A stretch of DNA of 64,000 nt from Gayadomonas joobiniege G7 (GCF_000300815.1 NZ_AMRX01000006.1:868001-932000), one strand, 5' to 3'. Shown: positions 41,917-53,225, numbered from the stretch's first letter. Program-made: numbers and translations. Notes: generated from the sequence alone by a model not told the origin.

Positions 41917-42264
41917 TTAAGCATTGATCTCAGAGTCAAACAAGTTTTTAACTAAACTCGCAAACTCCGCCAAAAACTCACTTTGCGCTTGATTAGCCTT
42001 TTGTTTTAATTTACTCGCTAAAATTTCTTCTAAGTCTGTTACTATGGCGTCAGTTTCTCGCACAATTTCAAGCCGCATATCTTGGCTAATCTGCTGGTGC
42101 TGATTAAAAAAATTAACCATATTGACGGTAATTTGCTCTTCAATCACATCTCGCAAGCTAGTTTCTTCAGTTGCGGCAATTTGCTTATCGGTATTTTCAA
42201 ATAATGCGATATTTTCAGTTAAATAAGTAATTAGCTCAATATAAGCTTGTGATTCGGTAACCAT
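41917..42264 (-). CDS. DUF3802-like protein
   Basis: Small acidic, wholly helical protein of 115 residues from the ATG at 42264, preceded by AGGGGG. The opening MVTESQAYIELITYLTENIALFE and the later LEIVRETDAIVTDLEEILA resemble the DUF3802 family of Vibrio and Shewanella, whose function I do not know. It lies between patB and speD on the same strand. Confidence 0.75.
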   Translation of the reverse strand: MVTESQAYIELITYLTENIALFENTDKQIAATEETSLRDVIEEQITVNMVNFFNQHQQISQDMRLEIVRETDAIVTDLEEILASKLKQKANQAQSEFLAEFASLVKNLFDSEINA

Positions 42265-42287
42265 ACAACCCCCTGTCACCTAACTAT

Positions 42288-42325
42288 CAGTGTTTGCAAA
42301 CCTAATATGAGGGGTGCAAACACTG
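42288..42325. repeat. Inverted repeat between patB and the DUF3802-like gene
   Basis: An 11-bp perfect inverted repeat (CAGTGTTTGCA at 42288-42298, TGCAAACACTG at 42315-42325) with a 16-base spacer. It could be a transcript-processing hairpin, a weak terminator (no T tract) or a protein-binding site. Confidence 0.5.
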
Positions 42326-42337
42326 GCTCAACTTGAC

Positions 42338-43486
42338 TTAAAATTGCAGTTTTGCGTGGGCCGCTTTAATGCGTGCAACCGCCTCTTCTAATTGGGCGCG
42401 TGAACAGGCAAAATTAATACGTGCAAACCTTGGTTCACCAAAATCACGCCCTGGTGATGGTCCGACACCAGCGTCTTCAAAAAACCTTTGTACGTCTTCA
42501 ACGGGTAAGTCACTACAATCAATCCAAGCTAAAAAGGTCGCATCGGCTTTCGCCAACTGCATGCCGTTAAGCTGATTAATTTCATTTAACAAATAATCTC
42601 TGTTGCCTTTTAAATAGATTAAAGCAGCCTGATGCCAATCGTCACATTGGGTAAAAGCAGCTTCAGTGGCGACTAAACCCAGTACTTGCACCCAAGGCAC
42701 AATGCCAAGTGCGGCATTTTTAAATTTGCCACGCACACGCGCGTCTGGAATGATAGCAAAAGAAGCGCCCAAGCCTGCAATATTAAATGTTTTGCTGGGT
42801 GCCATTAAACTCATTGATTGGTTTTTAATTGATTCAAGCGATGGCGCTGGAATGTGTTTGACCCCATCTTCTAAAATTAAATCACAATGAATTTCATCAG
42901 AGCATAAAACAACATTATGACGCTGACAAATGTCGGCCACCTGCTGCAATTCAGCTTCGCTCATAACAGAGCCGCATGGGTTCATTGGATTACACATAAT
43001 AAACAGCTTTGCTTTTGGATCGGCTGCGTATTTTTCTAATGCTTGCATGTCTAACTGCCAGCGACCATCCACTAGCTGGCTGCCAACATCGGCTCTATTA
43101 CATTGGTGAAGCGATGGCGCTTTTAGCAGCGGTGGGTAATTCGGCACTTGTACTATCACTGTATCACCTGGCTCACAATAAGCTTTACAAGCAACATTAA
43201 ATGCCGGCACAACGCCCGGTGTCCAAACTATCCAATCACTGGATATTTGCCAGTTATATTGTTTTTTCGCCCAATCAACGACACTCTGGTTTAACGAATC
43301 ATACGGCAAGGTGTACCCTAAAATGCCATGCCGAGTGCGCTCAACAATGGCGTCAGTGATTGGTTGCGGCGGTGCAAATTCGGCATCGGCAACCCACATT
43401 GGAATAATATCTTGCTCACCATATTTGTCCCACTTAAATGAATGGGTAGGTTTACGGTCGATGATTTTGTCAAAATCAAATGACAT
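42338..43486 (-). CDS. patB: PatB/MalY-type pyridoxal-phosphate C-S lyase (aminotransferase fold)
   Basis: Fold-type I PLP enzyme of 382 residues from the ATG at 43486 (MSFDFDKIIDRKPTHSFKWD), the family's standard opening. An upstream start would add 12 residues. PLP contacts are visible in CNPMNPCG, SDEIHCDLIL and the lysine of SKTFNIAGLGAS. Known members cleave cystathionine or cysteine conjugates. It is probably cystathionine beta-lyase-like, with the substrate not determinable from sequence. Confidence 0.88.
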   Translation of the reverse strand: MSFDFDKIIDRKPTHSFKWDKYGEQDIIPMWVADAEFAPPQPITDAIVERTRHGILGYTLPYDSLNQSVVDWAKKQYNWQISSDWIVWTPGVVPAFNVACKAYCEPGDTVIVQVPNYPPLLKAPSLHQCNRADVGSQLVDGRWQLDMQALEKYAADPKAKLFIMCNPMNPCGSVMSEAELQQVADICQRHNVVLCSDEIHCDLILEDGVKHIPAPSLESIKNQSMSLMAPSKTFNIAGLGASFAIIPDARVRGKFKNAALGIVPWVQVLGLVATEAAFTQCDDWHQAALIYLKGNRDYLLNEINQLNGMQLAKADATFLAWIDCSDLPVEDVQRFFEDAGVGPSPGRDFGEPRFARINFACSRAQLEEAVARIKAAHAKLQF

Positions 43487-43595
43487 AAAAGGCGCATCCT
43501 TTTTGAATTCTGTTAAAAACACCCTATTCTAACGCAAATTGACAGTAATCAGCCAATAAAACAAAAAAAGTTAGATTCAAAGGGGCTTAAGGCTT

Positions 43596-43604
43596 TGCTA
43601 TAAT
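43596..43604 (+). promoter_or_regulatory. Extended -10 promoter upstream of asnB
   Basis: TGCTATAAT is a perfect extended -10 element about 180 bases before asnB, giving a long leader that contains a short ACCC/GGGT hairpin. No convincing -35 is seen, as expected for extended -10 promoters. Confidence 0.5.
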
Positions 43605-43783
43605 GCCGTTTTTGGGTTTAAAAATTAATAATACGAATTGTAACGAATTAATTTGCCCCCATATACACGCAAGTCTTGCATTATTTCAATTTATGAATAT
43701 GCTGGCTTACCCTTATTTCGGGTTTTATCCCGTGTGATTTCGAAAAACAGTAAAATTAGGTTGAAGAGGGAGTCATAAACTCT

Positions 43784-45457
43784 ATGTGTTCAATTTTTGG
43801 TATTCTCGATTTAAAAACAGATCGAGCAGAATTACGACAGCAAGCACTTGAGCTGTCAAAACTTATGCGCCACCGTGGCCCAGATTGGTCAGGTATTTAT
43901 GCAGGTGAAAATGCTATTTTAGCTCACGAACGTTTGGCTATTGTTGATGTAGACAATGGTGCACAGCCGCTCTTCAACCAAAATCGAAATCACATCCTGG
44001 CTGTTAACGGTGAAATTTATAATCACAAAGAATTAGAAGCTAATTTAAGCATTGATTACAACTTTCAAACCAAATCAGACTGCGAAGTGATTTTGGCTAA
44101 ATACCAAGAAAAGGGCATTGATTTTATCGATGAGCTAAAAGGCATGTTTGCTTTTATCTTATACGATGAAGACAAAAATGAATACTTGGTTGCCCGCGAC
44201 CATATGGGCATTATTCCTCTATATATGGGTTGGGATGAGCATGGAAATACCTATGTAGCGAGCGAAATGAAATCATTGGTGCCTGTTTGTCGCTCAATAA
44301 AAGAGTTCCCTCCAGGACACTATATGCATAGTAAAGACGGTGGTGAGCTGAAAAAATATTATCAGCGCGATTGGATGAGCTATGACGCCGTTAAAAATAA
44401 CTCTGCCGATGCAAAAGACATCAACGCCGCGTTAGAAAAGTCAGTTAAAACACACTTAATGTCAGATGTTCCTTACGGTGTATTATTGTCTGGTGGTTTA
44501 GATTCATCTGTGATCTCTGCCATTACCCAAAAATTTGCCAAAAAACGCATCGAAGACAACGAAGAGTCAGAAGCCTGGTGGCCAAAACTGCATTCATTTG
44601 CGGTTGGTCTTGAAGGCGCACCTGATTTAATTGCAGCTAAAAAGGTGGCGGATGCCATAGGCACTGTACACCACGAAATTCACTACACAGTACAAGATGG
44701 TATCGATGCAGTCCGTGATGTTATCTATCATTTAGAAACTTACGATGTGACAACCATACGTGCTTCAACCCCAATGTACTTAATGGCACGTAAGATTAAA
44801 GCCATGGGTATTAAAATGGTGTTGTCTGGTGAGGGTGCTGACGAAGTTTTTGGTGGGTATTTGTATTTTCACAAAGCGCCAAACGCAAAAGAATTTCATG
44901 AAGAAACTTTACGTAAATTAGCTAAGTTACACATGTTTGACTGTGCCCGTGCAAACAAAGCAATGTCTGCTTGGGGTGTTGAATCCCGTGTACCTTTTTT
45001 AGACAAAGACTTTTTAGATGTGGCAATGTCAATCAACCCGGAAGCAAAAATGTGTAAAGATGGCCGTATCGAAAAGAACATCTTACGTGAAGCTTTTGAG
45101 GGCTATTTACCAAAAGAAGTATTATGGCGTCAAAAAGAGCAATTTTCTGACGGTGTCGGGTATAGCTGGATTGACAGTTTAAAAGAACATGCTGCGGCTC
45201 AGGTGTCTGACGATCAGTTGGCCAATGCATCACACCGTTATCCGCACAACACACCGGATACTAAAGAAGCTTATTATTATCGTAGCCTCTTTGAAGAATT
45301 CTTCCCACATGCTAGCTGTGCTGAATGTGTGCCTGGCGGTAAATCTGTTGCCTGTAGTACCCCAGAAGCGTTAGCTTGGGATGAAAGCTTTAGTAAAATG
45401 GCCGATCCTTCTGGCCGAGCTGTGAGCGGTGTTCACGACGACGCCTACAGCAAATAA
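43784..45457 (+). CDS. asnB: Asparagine synthetase B (glutamine-hydrolysing)
   Basis: Makes asparagine from aspartate, ATP and glutamine. The 557-residue protein has an N-terminal glutaminase domain with the nucleophilic cysteine at position 2 (MCSIFGILD) and RHRGPDWSG, and a C-terminal synthetase domain with the ATP pyrophosphatase motif LLSGGLDSSVIS and SGEGADEVFGGY. Length equals the E. coli enzyme closely. Confidence 0.97.
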   Translation: MCSIFGILDLKTDRAELRQQALELSKLMRHRGPDWSGIYAGENAILAHERLAIVDVDNGAQPLFNQNRNHILAVNGEIYNHKELEANLSIDYNFQTKSDCEVILAKYQEKGIDFIDELKGMFAFILYDEDKNEYLVARDHMGIIPLYMGWDEHGNTYVASEMKSLVPVCRSIKEFPPGHYMHSKDGGELKKYYQRDWMSYDAVKNNSADAKDINAALEKSVKTHLMSDVPYGVLLSGGLDSSVISAITQKFAKKRIEDNEESEAWWPKLHSFAVGLEGAPDLIAAKKVADAIGTVHHEIHYTVQDGIDAVRDVIYHLETYDVTTIRASTPMYLMARKIKAMGIKMVLSGEGADEVFGGYLYFHKAPNAKEFHEETLRKLAKLHMFDCARANKAMSAWGVESRVPFLDKDFLDVAMSINPEAKMCKDGRIEKNILREAFEGYLPKEVLWRQKEQFSDGVGYSWIDSLKEHAAAQVSDDQLANASHRYPHNTPDTKEAYYYRSLFEEFFPHASCAECVPGGKSVACSTPEALAWDESFSKMADPSGRAVSGVHDDAYSK

Positions 45458-45462
45458 AACAC

Positions 45463-45490
45463 GTTAAGCTGCTCACCACAGCAGCTTAAC
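45463..45490. terminator. Convergent hairpin between asnB and the GGDEF gene
   Basis: An 11-bp perfect stem (GTTAAGCTGCT/AGCAGCTTAAC, 6-base loop) spans the gap and includes the stop codon of the minus-strand gene. It lacks a T run and may act as a bidirectional terminator or 3'-end stabiliser. Confidence 0.45.
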
Positions 45491-46550
45491 TCTCAACCCT
45501 ATCTCGCCCGTTATCTTTTGCAAGATACAATAAACTGTCCGCTTGTTTTAATAAATCTTCCAAAGTCATTCCCTGACTATATTCAACCAAACCAAAACTC
45601 AATGTCACCGATTTAATATCTGGCTGAGTTAATTTTATATTGTCCGAGATTGACGTTTTTAATCGTGTTAACAAGTTAATGGCTAGTGCTTTATCAGTCG
45701 CCATATACACCAATACAAATTCCTCGCCTCCCCAACGGCAAACAATATCACTATCTCTGCTCTGCTCTAGTATTTGTTTAGCGACCGCTTTAAGCACTTT
45801 ATCACCAGCTGGGTGCCCTAGTTTATCGTTAATCTGTTTAAACAAATCGATATCACCAATCGCTAAACAAAACGTACCTTTTTGTTTATATTGGGTGTAT
45901 TTAATGGTCTGCTCTATCAGAACCTGACCATAACGACGATTGTATAATCCAGTAAGCCCATCTCGTGTTGCCAACCGCGTTAATTCAGCATCTTGGCTTT
46001 CCGACACTTCACGAACGATTAAAATACTAAGAATGAGAGGAAAAAAAGCGATTGTCGCATTCACTGCATATAAAGTTTTGATATAAGGTAACAAAAATTC
46101 AGGTGTTTCAACTTCAAAGTAGACGTAATTAACAATGAGAATCAATACAACAAACAAGGCTGAAGTCATTATTGCTTGTTTGCGGTTTAACGCCGGTGAT
46201 AAGGGTATTAAACAAGAAACTGGCCATAAATAATAATGAAACCCCGTTTGATATCCTAATTCAGAGACAGATACACAAGCGTACAAAAGAATAAAACTAC
46301 AAATGATCAGTATGGCTTTGTCTTGAGAACCACGGTAATTTGCTAGATAAGCAGCCAACCAAACAAAAGGGCCAATAAGATTGAATTGTGCAAGGCCTGT
46401 TTGAGCAAAATAATCAAATACAAAATAATAAAGAATATGGAAAGGTGGTGCAAACAGACAAATGAGTTTTATCAGCGCATATTTACGCACATTTTTTGGG
46501 TTGGTGTGTGGTGATTTAAAAAAATTAACCAACTGCGCTTTAAACGGCAC
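45486..46550 (-). CDS. Membrane-bound diguanylate cyclase
   Basis: Makes the second messenger cyclic di-GMP from GTP. The 354-residue protein has about six N-terminal membrane helices (residues 25-185) with no recognised sensor domain, then a GGDEF domain. The active site reads RWGGEEFVLVY (GGEEF), and the inhibitory I-site RDSD lies five residues before it, so both catalysis and product feedback look intact. DGLTGLYNRRYG marks the domain start. It is separated from acpS by 50 bases. Confidence 0.93.
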   Translation of the reverse strand: MPFKAQLVNFFKSPHTNPKNVRKYALIKLICLFAPPFHILYYFVFDYFAQTGLAQFNLIGPFVWLAAYLANYRGSQDKAILIICSFILLYACVSVSELGYQTGFHYYLWPVSCLIPLSPALNRKQAIMTSALFVVLILIVNYVYFEVETPEFLLPYIKTLYAVNATIAFFPLILSILIVREVSESQDAELTRLATRDGLTGLYNRRYGQVLIEQTIKYTQYKQKGTFCLAIGDIDLFKQINDKLGHPAGDKVLKAVAKQILEQSRDSDIVCRWGGEEFVLVYMATDKALAINLLTRLKTSISDNIKLTQPDIKSVTLSFGLVEYSQGMTLEDLLKQADSLLYLAKDNGRDRVES

Positions 46551-46600
46551 TAGACTACCTACTATGATTGTATTCAGTTCGGCAGCCTGATTTTATACCA

Positions 46601-46969
46601 TTAAAGCATTTCTAAAATAACAGTGGCTACCGCGTAATTTTTTTCATCAGACAGCGTTATCCAAGCTTTAGTCTGCTGACCAGCCCGCTGCGCTGCAACG
46701 CCAGATAAGGTTATCACAGGGGCACCGTTCTGATCTGAACTAACCTCAAAATTGTGAAAAGTAACACCTTTTGCAATTCCAGTTCCTAACGCTTTGGCCG
46801 CCGCCTCTTTTGCAGCCCAACGTTTGGCTAAATATCGTATAGGCTGTTTATGGCGATTAAATATCGCCAGTTCGTTAGGCGTTAGGATGCGCTGAGCCAG
46901 AGCGGCCAGATTTTTATTATCAAACCGTTCAATCTCAACGATGTCAGTGCCTAACCCGATGATCGCCAC
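46601..46969 (-). CDS. acpS: Holo-[acyl-carrier-protein] synthase
   Basis: Transfers 4'-phosphopantetheine from CoA to acyl carrier protein. It has 122 residues from a GTG start that overlaps the pdxJ stop by one base. Family motifs IIGLGTDIVEIERF and RWAAKEAAAKALGTG (magnesium-binding glutamate) are intact. Last gene of the lepA-lepB-rnc-era-recO-pdxJ-acpS block. Confidence 0.96.
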   Translation of the reverse strand: MAIIGLGTDIVEIERFDNKNLAALAQRILTPNELAIFNRHKQPIRYLAKRWAAKEAAAKALGTGIAKGVTFHNFEVSSDQNGAPVITLSGVAAQRAGQQTKAWITLSDEKNYAVATVILEML

Positions 46970-47700
46970 TAAGCTCTTGCCTCAATCATCAATTGACGCA
47001 TATCACGAACCGCTTTTTCGAGCCCGTCAATCGCTGCCCGCGCGATAATCGCATGGCCGATATTTAACTCTATCATCTGCTCAATAGCAGCAATAGGTTT
47101 TACGTTGTGATAATTTAAACCATGGCCAGCGTTCACTTTAAGGCCAATCGAATCGGCAAAAGCAGCCGCCTTACGAATGCGCGCAAGTTCTTTTTCAGCT
47201 TCTTCTTCGCTGCTTGCATCAGCATAACCACCGGTATGAATTTCTATATATGGCGCACCCGACTGTTTAGCTGCTTCAATTTGTTTATGGTCAGCATCAA
47301 TAAACAAAGACACTTGGGTTCCTTGGGCAGAAATACGGCTCACCGCATCAGTCACTTTAGCTAACTGACCTGCCACATCTAACCCTCCCTCTGTGGTCAG
47401 CTCAGCACGTTTTTCTGGCACTAAACAGCTAAAGGCAGGTTTCAACCGGGTACAAATGCCAATCATTTCATCAGTCACAGCCATTTCAAGGTTTAACCTT
47501 GTAGTAACCGTTTGGCTTAAAATTTCAACGTCTCTATCTTGGATATGGCGACGATCTTCACGTAAATGTACTGTGATCCCGGCCGCGCCTGCATGTTCGG
47601 CAACTGCAGCAGCGTGCACTGGATCAGGAAACGCCGTGCCTCTAGCTTGGCGGATCGTCGCTATGTGGTCAATATTGACCCCTAAAAATAATTCTTTCAT
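46969..47700 (-). CDS. pdxJ: Pyridoxine 5'-phosphate synthase
   Basis: Condenses 1-deoxyxylulose 5-phosphate with 3-amino-2-oxopropyl phosphate in vitamin B6 synthesis. The 243-residue TIM barrel has the opening [30 protein letters not shown] and the C-terminal GLNYHN and GHAIIARA segments. It overlaps recO by four bases and acpS by one. Confidence 0.97.
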   Translation of the reverse strand: MKELFLGVNIDHIATIRQARGTAFPDPVHAAAVAEHAGAAGITVHLREDRRHIQDRDVEILSQTVTTRLNLEMAVTDEMIGICTRLKPAFSCLVPEKRAELTTEGGLDVAGQLAKVTDAVSRISAQGTQVSLFIDADHKQIEAAKQSGAPYIEIHTGGYADASSEEEAEKELARIRKAAAFADSIGLKVNAGHGLNYHNVKPIAAIEQMIELNIGHAIIARAAIDGLEKAVRDMRQLMIEARA

Positions 47701-48383
47701 GTTTTTATTCTCTTAAATAGTTCGCGAGTGAATAATGGCTGTTGACCAAGCAAATGGTCGAGCCAACTGCGCATTAAACGTTTGGCATATTTTAGCGTGT
47801 CTGGGTCTGAAAAGTCAGCCGCATCAATCAATTTTACAATCCTACCCGGTACACTATTGGCTTCGGTCGGCTGGCTTTTTAACCAACCATTGTCAAAATC
47901 TAAGCAGTAAAATTGATTGTCTAAAATAGTCTCTCCGTTTTGGGTTTGATTAAAATCTGGTTTAACCCCAAGCTCTTCAATTAATATGAGCTCATAATGA
48001 CGCAATAAAGCTTCTTGTTGGTAGCGCTCACTACTTTGCGCGAGTCGCGTAAGCACCTTTAGATAAATACCTTGTAAAAACTGCCCGTCGGCTAGGTTTT
48101 TAATCAATTTAATGGTGAGTTCATTAAGATAAAGAGCTAAATACAGCTCACGGCCGACAAGCTGCGGAAAGACCTTTAATGGCTCGGCTCGATGAACAAA
48201 ATAAAGGTCAGAATAGCCGGCGGCTAACTTACATTCATATAATACAAATGGCGTGAGACCGGGCGACGCAGGTTTACCGCGAAATAAAGCGCGAATTAAA
48301 CCCGCTTGATCGCTTAATAAATCAACCAGCTGGCTATTTTCCCGATACGGTCGACTATGTAAAACAACCGCTTGTACTAACAT
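47697..48383 (-). CDS. recO: DNA repair protein RecO
   Basis: Recombination mediator of the RecFOR pathway that loads RecA on SSB-coated DNA. The protein has 228 residues with the N-terminal OB fold opening [19 protein letters not shown] and helical C-terminus with [13 protein letters not shown]. It overlaps era by one base and pdxJ by four. Confidence 0.95.
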   Translation of the reverse strand: MLVQAVVLHSRPYRENSQLVDLLSDQAGLIRALFRGKPASPGLTPFVLYECKLAAGYSDLYFVHRAEPLKVFPQLVGRELYLALYLNELTIKLIKNLADGQFLQGIYLKVLTRLAQSSERYQQEALLRHYELILIEELGVKPDFNQTQNGETILDNQFYCLDFDNGWLKSQPTEANSVPGRIVKLIDAADFSDPDTLKYAKRLMRSWLDHLLGQQPLFTRELFKRIKT

Positions 48384-49288
48384 CAGAAGGCGTCGTCACC
48401 ATAACCTAAACTGCGTAAGGCGCGTTCATCGTCCGCCCAGCCAGATTTAACTTTAACAAACAGCTCTAAAAATATTCGACAGCCTAGCATTTTTTCGGCA
48501 TCTAAACGCGCGTCACGGCCGATGGTTTTAATTTTTTCGCCGCCTTTACCAATTACAATACGCTTTTGCGCTTCACGACTAACTAATATTGCTGCGTGAA
48601 TCTTCAATACGCCATTGGGTTGGGTGGCATATTTTTCAATTTCGACCGCGGTATCGTACGGCAATTCATCTCCTGTATTTCGCATGACTTTTTCACGGAT
48701 CAGTTCACTGATCATAAAGCGGGTTGAACGGTCAGTGAAATAATCTTCAGGAAAATAAAATTCACAGGCTTGCAGACTGTTTTTAACTAGCTTTTCAACT
48801 GTATCAACCTGCTCACCTTTACTTGCCGAAATTGGGATAATGTCTTTAAAATCGTGCTGCGCGGCTAAAAACTGTAAATGAGGCAATAAAGATTGTTTGT
48901 CTTTTACATTATCGATTTTATTGATCAACAATACACAAGGTACACCCGCTTGTTTTATACGTTTAAGCACCATTTCGTCATCTTTTTCCCAGTGAGTGCC
49001 CTCAACTAGAAATAAAACTAATGCAACATCCCCTAAAGAACTGTGTGCTGCACGGTTCATTAAACGGTTAATGGCTCGTTTTTCGTCCGAGTGTAATCCT
49101 GGGGTGTCGATATAAACGGTTTGATATTGACCTTGGGTATGAATACCTAAAACACGGTGCCGTGTCGTTTGCGGTTTGCGTGAGGTAATACTGACCTTTT
49201 GGCCAACAATGTGGTTAATTAACGTCGATTTACCCACATTTGGGCGGCCAACAATTGCAACAAAACCACAATAAGTATCTGGCGTCAT
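48383..49288 (-). CDS. era: GTPase Era
   Basis: Essential GTPase in 16S rRNA maturation and 30S assembly. The 301-residue protein has G1 [13 protein letters not shown]3 DTPGLH and G4 NKID, followed by a C-terminal KH RNA-binding domain with [14 protein letters not shown]. Overlaps rnc by four bases, the conserved rnc-era coupling. Confidence 0.98.
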   Translation of the reverse strand: MTPDTYCGFVAIVGRPNVGKSTLINHIVGQKVSITSRKPQTTRHRVLGIHTQGQYQTVYIDTPGLHSDEKRAINRLMNRAAHSSLGDVALVLFLVEGTHWEKDDEMVLKRIKQAGVPCVLLINKIDNVKDKQSLLPHLQFLAAQHDFKDIIPISASKGEQVDTVEKLVKNSLQACEFYFPEDYFTDRSTRFMISELIREKVMRNTGDELPYDTAVEIEKYATQPNGVLKIHAAILVSREAQKRIVIGKGGEKIKTIGRDARLDAEKMLGCRIFLELFVKVKSGWADDERALRSLGYGDDAF

Positions 49289-49965
49289 TTTTTATCCTGT
49301 TCGGTTAACTGGTTTAACATTTCGCGCGCTGCACTCTGTTCAGCTTTACGGCGACTTGAGCCCGTTCCCGATGTGGCTGTTTGTTCATTTATACTGCAAC
49401 TTACTGTAAAAGTTTGATTGTGATCTTGGCCGCTGATAGATTCAACTTTATAGGTTGGTAACTCTAATTTTCGCCCTTGCAACCATTCTTGTAGCTGAGT
49501 TTTAGCATCTTTTTGGGCTTGCCCTGGCTGTAAATTTTTTAGCCGTTTAGCGTACCAGCTTAAGACTAAAGGTTTAACGGTTGCTATGTCTGAATCTAAA
49601 TAAATTGCCCCAATAATAGCTTCCAAGCCGTCTTCTAAAATAGAGTTGCGCCTATGCCCACCACTTTTTAATTCTCCCGGACCTAACACTAAATAATCGC
49701 TTAAGTTAAATTGCTGAGCAATTTGCGCTAACGTCTCACCGCGCACTAGGGTTGAGCGCATCCGAGATAAATCGCCTTCTTTACACTTAGGAAACTGATT
49801 ATAAAGCTGTTCAGCCATAATAAAGCTAAGCACAGAGTCGCCTAAAAACTCTAAGCGCTCATTATGGAGACTACGAGCGCTGCGGTGGGTTACTGCTTGT
49901 TCTAATAATTCGGGCTGCTTAAAGTGATAACCTAAAGCGTTTGCAAGTTTATCTAAACTATTCAT
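49285..49965 (-). CDS. rnc: Ribonuclease III
   Basis: Cuts double-stranded RNA, including rRNA precursors. The 226-residue protein has the catalytic signature [18 protein letters not shown], the second acidic cluster in [15 protein letters not shown] and a C-terminal double-stranded RNA-binding domain ending in [14 protein letters not shown]. It overlaps lepB by eight bases and era by four. Confidence 0.98.
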   Translation of the reverse strand: MNSLDKLANALGYHFKQPELLEQAVTHRSARSLHNERLEFLGDSVLSFIMAEQLYNQFPKCKEGDLSRMRSTLVRGETLAQIAQQFNLSDYLVLGPGELKSGGHRRNSILEDGLEAIIGAIYLDSDIATVKPLVLSWYAKRLKNLQPGQAQKDAKTQLQEWLQGRKLELPTYKVESISGQDHNQTFTVSCSINEQTATSGTGSSRRKAEQSAAREMLNQLTEQDKK

Positions 49966-50911
49966 TGGTATTGTTTACTTCGCGGGTATTTTTTATCGTG
50001 CCTAACCTATTAAAACGTATGCCGGTTGGCACCCATTGTGGCAAAATATCGTTATTATCACGTTCAAATTCAAAACTCATCCATATAAATACCGCTTCGC
50101 CAACCAAGTTTTGTTCAGGCACAAATCCCCAATAACGACTGTCTTCAGAGTTATCCCGATTGTCACCCATTACAAAATAGTGCCCCTCTGGTACTATCCA
50201 TTCATCTCGTCGACTGGTTGCACTTTGAGTATAATAATGACGCACCATATCTGGCACCCGGTTATTTACTAATATATCGTGCTCTACCCCTGTCAGATCT
50301 TCTACATAATGGTCTAAGGGATATGGCCCCATTTGAAATGCGCCGCGCTCAATTAGCTTTTTATCTATCTTTTTAAACTTATCATCGCATGGCTGGCCAG
50401 TTTCACAGGCAGGTACAATATAAATATGTTTGTCACGATAAATAATGCGATCACCCGGCAAACCAATGACACGCTTAATATAATCAAGGTTTGGATCTTT
50501 AGGGTATTTAAATACCGCGATGTCTCCGCGCTCTGGTTTATTGGTTTCAACTAAAATGCTATTCGCCACCGGGTTGCGAATACCATAACTAAATTTTTCG
50601 ACCAAAATAAAATCTCCCACCAAAAGCGTGGGCATCATAGAACCAGAAGGAATTTGGAAGGGTTCATAAAAAAACGAACGCAAAACAAAAACAAACGCTA
50701 TTACCGGAAAAACAGATTCAGAAAACTCGGCAACACTATTTTGTGGTGCTAACTTTTTTTGCGCATCTTCGTCTAGCTTAACCCCGTTTTCTGCTTCTGC
50801 CTGAGCAATTTTAAGTTTACGTTTAGGTGCCCAAACAAACTTATCTATTAACCAGATAATGCCGGTTACCAAGGTTAAAATAAAAAGTAACTGTGAAAAG
50901 TAGCCCGCCAT
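49958..50911 (-). CDS. lepB: Signal peptidase I
   Basis: Inner-membrane serine protease that removes Sec/Tat signal peptides. The 317-residue protein has two N-terminal membrane segments, catalytic serine in [15 protein letters not shown], general-base lysine in [12 protein letters not shown] and the downstream [14 protein letters not shown] box. It is 25 bases after lepA and overlaps rnc. Confidence 0.97.
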   Translation of the reverse strand: MAGYFSQLLFILTLVTGIIWLIDKFVWAPKRKLKIAQAEAENGVKLDEDAQKKLAPQNSVAEFSESVFPVIAFVFVLRSFFYEPFQIPSGSMMPTLLVGDFILVEKFSYGIRNPVANSILVETNKPERGDIAVFKYPKDPNLDYIKRVIGLPGDRIIYRDKHIYIVPACETGQPCDDKFKKIDKKLIERGAFQMGPYPLDHYVEDLTGVEHDILVNNRVPDMVRHYYTQSATSRRDEWIVPEGHYFVMGDNRDNSEDSRYWGFVPEQNLVGEAVFIWMSFEFERDNNDILPQWVPTGIRFNRLGTIKNTREVNNTNE

Positions 50912-50936
50912 AGAGTTTCCTTGAATTCTGTCTCGA

Positions 50937-52736
50937 TTATTTGCTTAACTTTAATACGGCTAAAAACGCGTCCTGCGGCACATCTACGTTACCAAGCTGC
51001 TTCATACGCTTTTTACCTTCTTTCTGCTTTTGCAATAGTTTTTTCTTACGCGAAACGTCACCACCATAACATTTGGCAATTACATTTTTACGTAGCTGTT
51101 TTACCGTCGTCCGAGCAATAACATGACTACCAATCACGGCTTGGATAGCTATGTCAAACATTTGCCTTGGAATAAGCTCTTTTAATTTTTCCGCCATTTC
51201 GCGACCACGATACTGGGCATTGTCTCTGTGTGTGATTAACGCCAATGCGTCAACACGGTCACCATTAATCAAAATGTCCACCCGCACCATGTCTGACTGC
51301 TGAAATTCTTTAAAGTTGTAATCAAGTGACGCATAACCACGTGTTGCTGATTTAATTTTATCAAAAAAGTCTAAAACCACTTCAGCCATAGGGATATCGT
51401 AAACAACGCTCACCTGGTTGCCATGATAAGTCATATTTTTTTGCACACCGCGCTTTTCAACACAGAGAGTAATAACGGCGCCCAAATGCTCCTGTGGAAC
51501 CAAAATGTTACACTCAGCAATCGGCTCATACATGGTTTCTATATTGTTAATTGGCGGCAATTCAGACGGGTTATCCACCAAAACCTCGGTGCCGTCGTTG
51601 AGTTCTACTTTGTAAACGACCGTTGGTGCCGAAGTGATCAAATCCAGATCGTATTCGCGCTCTAAACGTTCTTGAATGATCTCCATGTGTAGCATACCTA
51701 AAAAGCCACAACGAAAACCAAAACCTAACGCAGTTGAACTCTCTGGCTCGTAAAATAATGACGCATCATTCAAACTCAATTTACCAAGTGCATCTCGCAG
51801 ATCTTCAAAATCATCACTCGAAACGGGGAAAATACCGGCATACACCTGTGGTTTTACTTTTTTAAAACCGGGTAAACGTTGTTCAGCTGGGTTTCTACTC
51901 ATAGTAATGGTGTCACCAACAGGTGCACCTAAAATGTCTTTAATCCCAGCAATAACATAGCCTACTTCACCAGCTTTTAGCACGCCAGTTTTGGTCTGAT
52001 GCGGCGTAAAAATGCCGACTTGGTCAATCACATGATCTTGTTTTGTTGACATGACTCGCATGCGCTCGCCACTACGAATTTCACCGTTGACAACACGCAC
52101 CAGTGAAACAACGCCTTGGTAATTATCAAACCAAGAGTCAATGATTAGCGCTTGTAACGGTGCTTCCGGATCACCTTCTGGTGGTGGTATTTGTTTAACG
52201 ATCACTTCTAAAACATCTTCAACACCAATCCCTGTTTTAGCTGAACAGCGCACGGCATCAAGTGCATCTATTCCAACAATATCCTCGATTTCTTCAGCAA
52301 CCCTATCTGGTTCGGCGGCTGGTAAATCAATTTTATTTAAGATTGGAACCACTTCAAGATCCATTTCGATTGCGGTATAACAGTTTGCCAAGGTTTGTGC
52401 TTCGACACCTTGGCCTGCATCAACCACCAATAATGCACCTTCACAGGCAGCTAAAGAACGAGATACTTCGTAGCTAAAGTCGACGTGGCCTGGGGTGTCG
52501 ATAAAGTTAAGCTGATAAGTTTCACCGTCTTTAGCGGTGTAATTTAGGGTTACACTCTGAGCTTTAATAGTGATGCCACGCTCTCGCTCAAGCTCCATAG
52601 AGTCTAACACCTGTTCAGCCATTTCTCGGTTTGTTAAGCCGCCACAAGTCTGAATAAGTCGGTCGGATAAAGTTGATTTGCCGTGGTCGATGTGCGCAAT
52701 AATGGAAAAATTGCGTATCTTATTGAATTTTCTCAA
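50937..52736 (-). CDS. lepA: Elongation factor 4 (LepA)
   Basis: Ribosomal GTPase that helps translation and ribosome biogenesis under stress. The 599-residue protein has [16 protein letters not shown] (G1), [12 protein letters not shown] (G3), NKIDLP (G4), EF-G-like domains and the LepA-specific C-terminal domain rich in lysine ([18 protein letters not shown]). It is the first gene of the block. Its upstream neighbour is accessory DNA rather than the usual rseC or similar. Confidence 0.98.
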   Translation of the reverse strand: MRKFNKIRNFSIIAHIDHGKSTLSDRLIQTCGGLTNREMAEQVLDSMELERERGITIKAQSVTLNYTAKDGETYQLNFIDTPGHVDFSYEVSRSLAACEGALLVVDAGQGVEAQTLANCYTAIEMDLEVVPILNKIDLPAAEPDRVAEEIEDIVGIDALDAVRCSAKTGIGVEDVLEVIVKQIPPPEGDPEAPLQALIIDSWFDNYQGVVSLVRVVNGEIRSGERMRVMSTKQDHVIDQVGIFTPHQTKTGVLKAGEVGYVIAGIKDILGAPVGDTITMSRNPAEQRLPGFKKVKPQVYAGIFPVSSDDFEDLRDALGKLSLNDASLFYEPESSTALGFGFRCGFLGMLHMEIIQERLEREYDLDLITSAPTVVYKVELNDGTEVLVDNPSELPPINNIETMYEPIAECNILVPQEHLGAVITLCVEKRGVQKNMTYHGNQVSVVYDIPMAEVVLDFFDKIKSATRGYASLDYNFKEFQQSDMVRVDILINGDRVDALALITHRDNAQYRGREMAEKLKELIPRQMFDIAIQAVIGSHVIARTTVKQLRKNVIAKCYGGDVSRKKKLLQKQKEGKKRMKQLGNVDVPQDAFLAVLKLSK

Positions 52737-53003
52737 ATTTTAAACTCATTAAATCTGTAAAAACCGTACCAATCTACACACTGATCTACACAAAACGAAA
52801 ACAGCGATTTTACTCTAAATGATACGATTCAATGTTATAAACTAATTCGTGCATTATACTTATATACGCAATACTATAAAGAGACATTTACTATTCGTTT
52901 CATGAATGGGTATTAGATAATCATAAAAATCCAATATATACCTAATATCGCAAATCTTTACTAGCCTTAAAGTTCAGCATCAGCAAAAAGGGAAAGAAAG
53001 GAA
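52737..53003. other. lepA upstream region
   Basis: AT-rich intergenic DNA between lepA (minus) and a small plus-strand gene. A TATAAT-like -10 on the minus strand (plus 52853-52858) could serve lepA, though its -35 is weak. An AAAGGA ribosome-binding site for the plus-strand gene lies at the right end. Nothing else is recognised. Confidence 0.35.
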
Positions 53004-53225
53004 ATGATAGTTTGCAAATTTATGTCTGAATATAAAGATACATCTATAGCCAACTTTAATTCTCGGATTATAAAACTTGAATCTGCTCCATCTGTAGGAG
53101 ATGTGTTTTATTTAAAAGAAGAGGAAGGCTCAGTTAAGGAATGGGAAATAACAGATGTATTTCATCAATTTGATGTATCGAAAGGAACCCATGAAGTCGA
53201 AGTGATTTATAACGATATTACCTAA
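53004..53225 (+). CDS. Small hypothetical protein
   Basis: A 73-residue frame with a well-placed AAAGGA before its ATG and a hairpin 7 bases after its stop. The product is acidic (GDVFYLKEEEGSVKEWEI, FDVSKGTHEVEVIYND) and looks like a compact beta-rich soluble domain. I do not recognise the family. It is on the opposite strand from the adjacent integron cassettes and has no attC, so it is not part of the array. Confidence 0.6.
   Translation: MIVCKFMSEYKDTSIANFNSRIIKLESAPSVGDVFYLKEEEGSVKEWEITDVFHQFDVSKGTHEVEVIYNDIT

Noticed and set aside
43596-43783. Possible riboswitch or attenuator in the asnB leader
   Set aside because: Only a 4-bp ACCC/GGGT hairpin is seen; no conserved aptamer elements were recognised.
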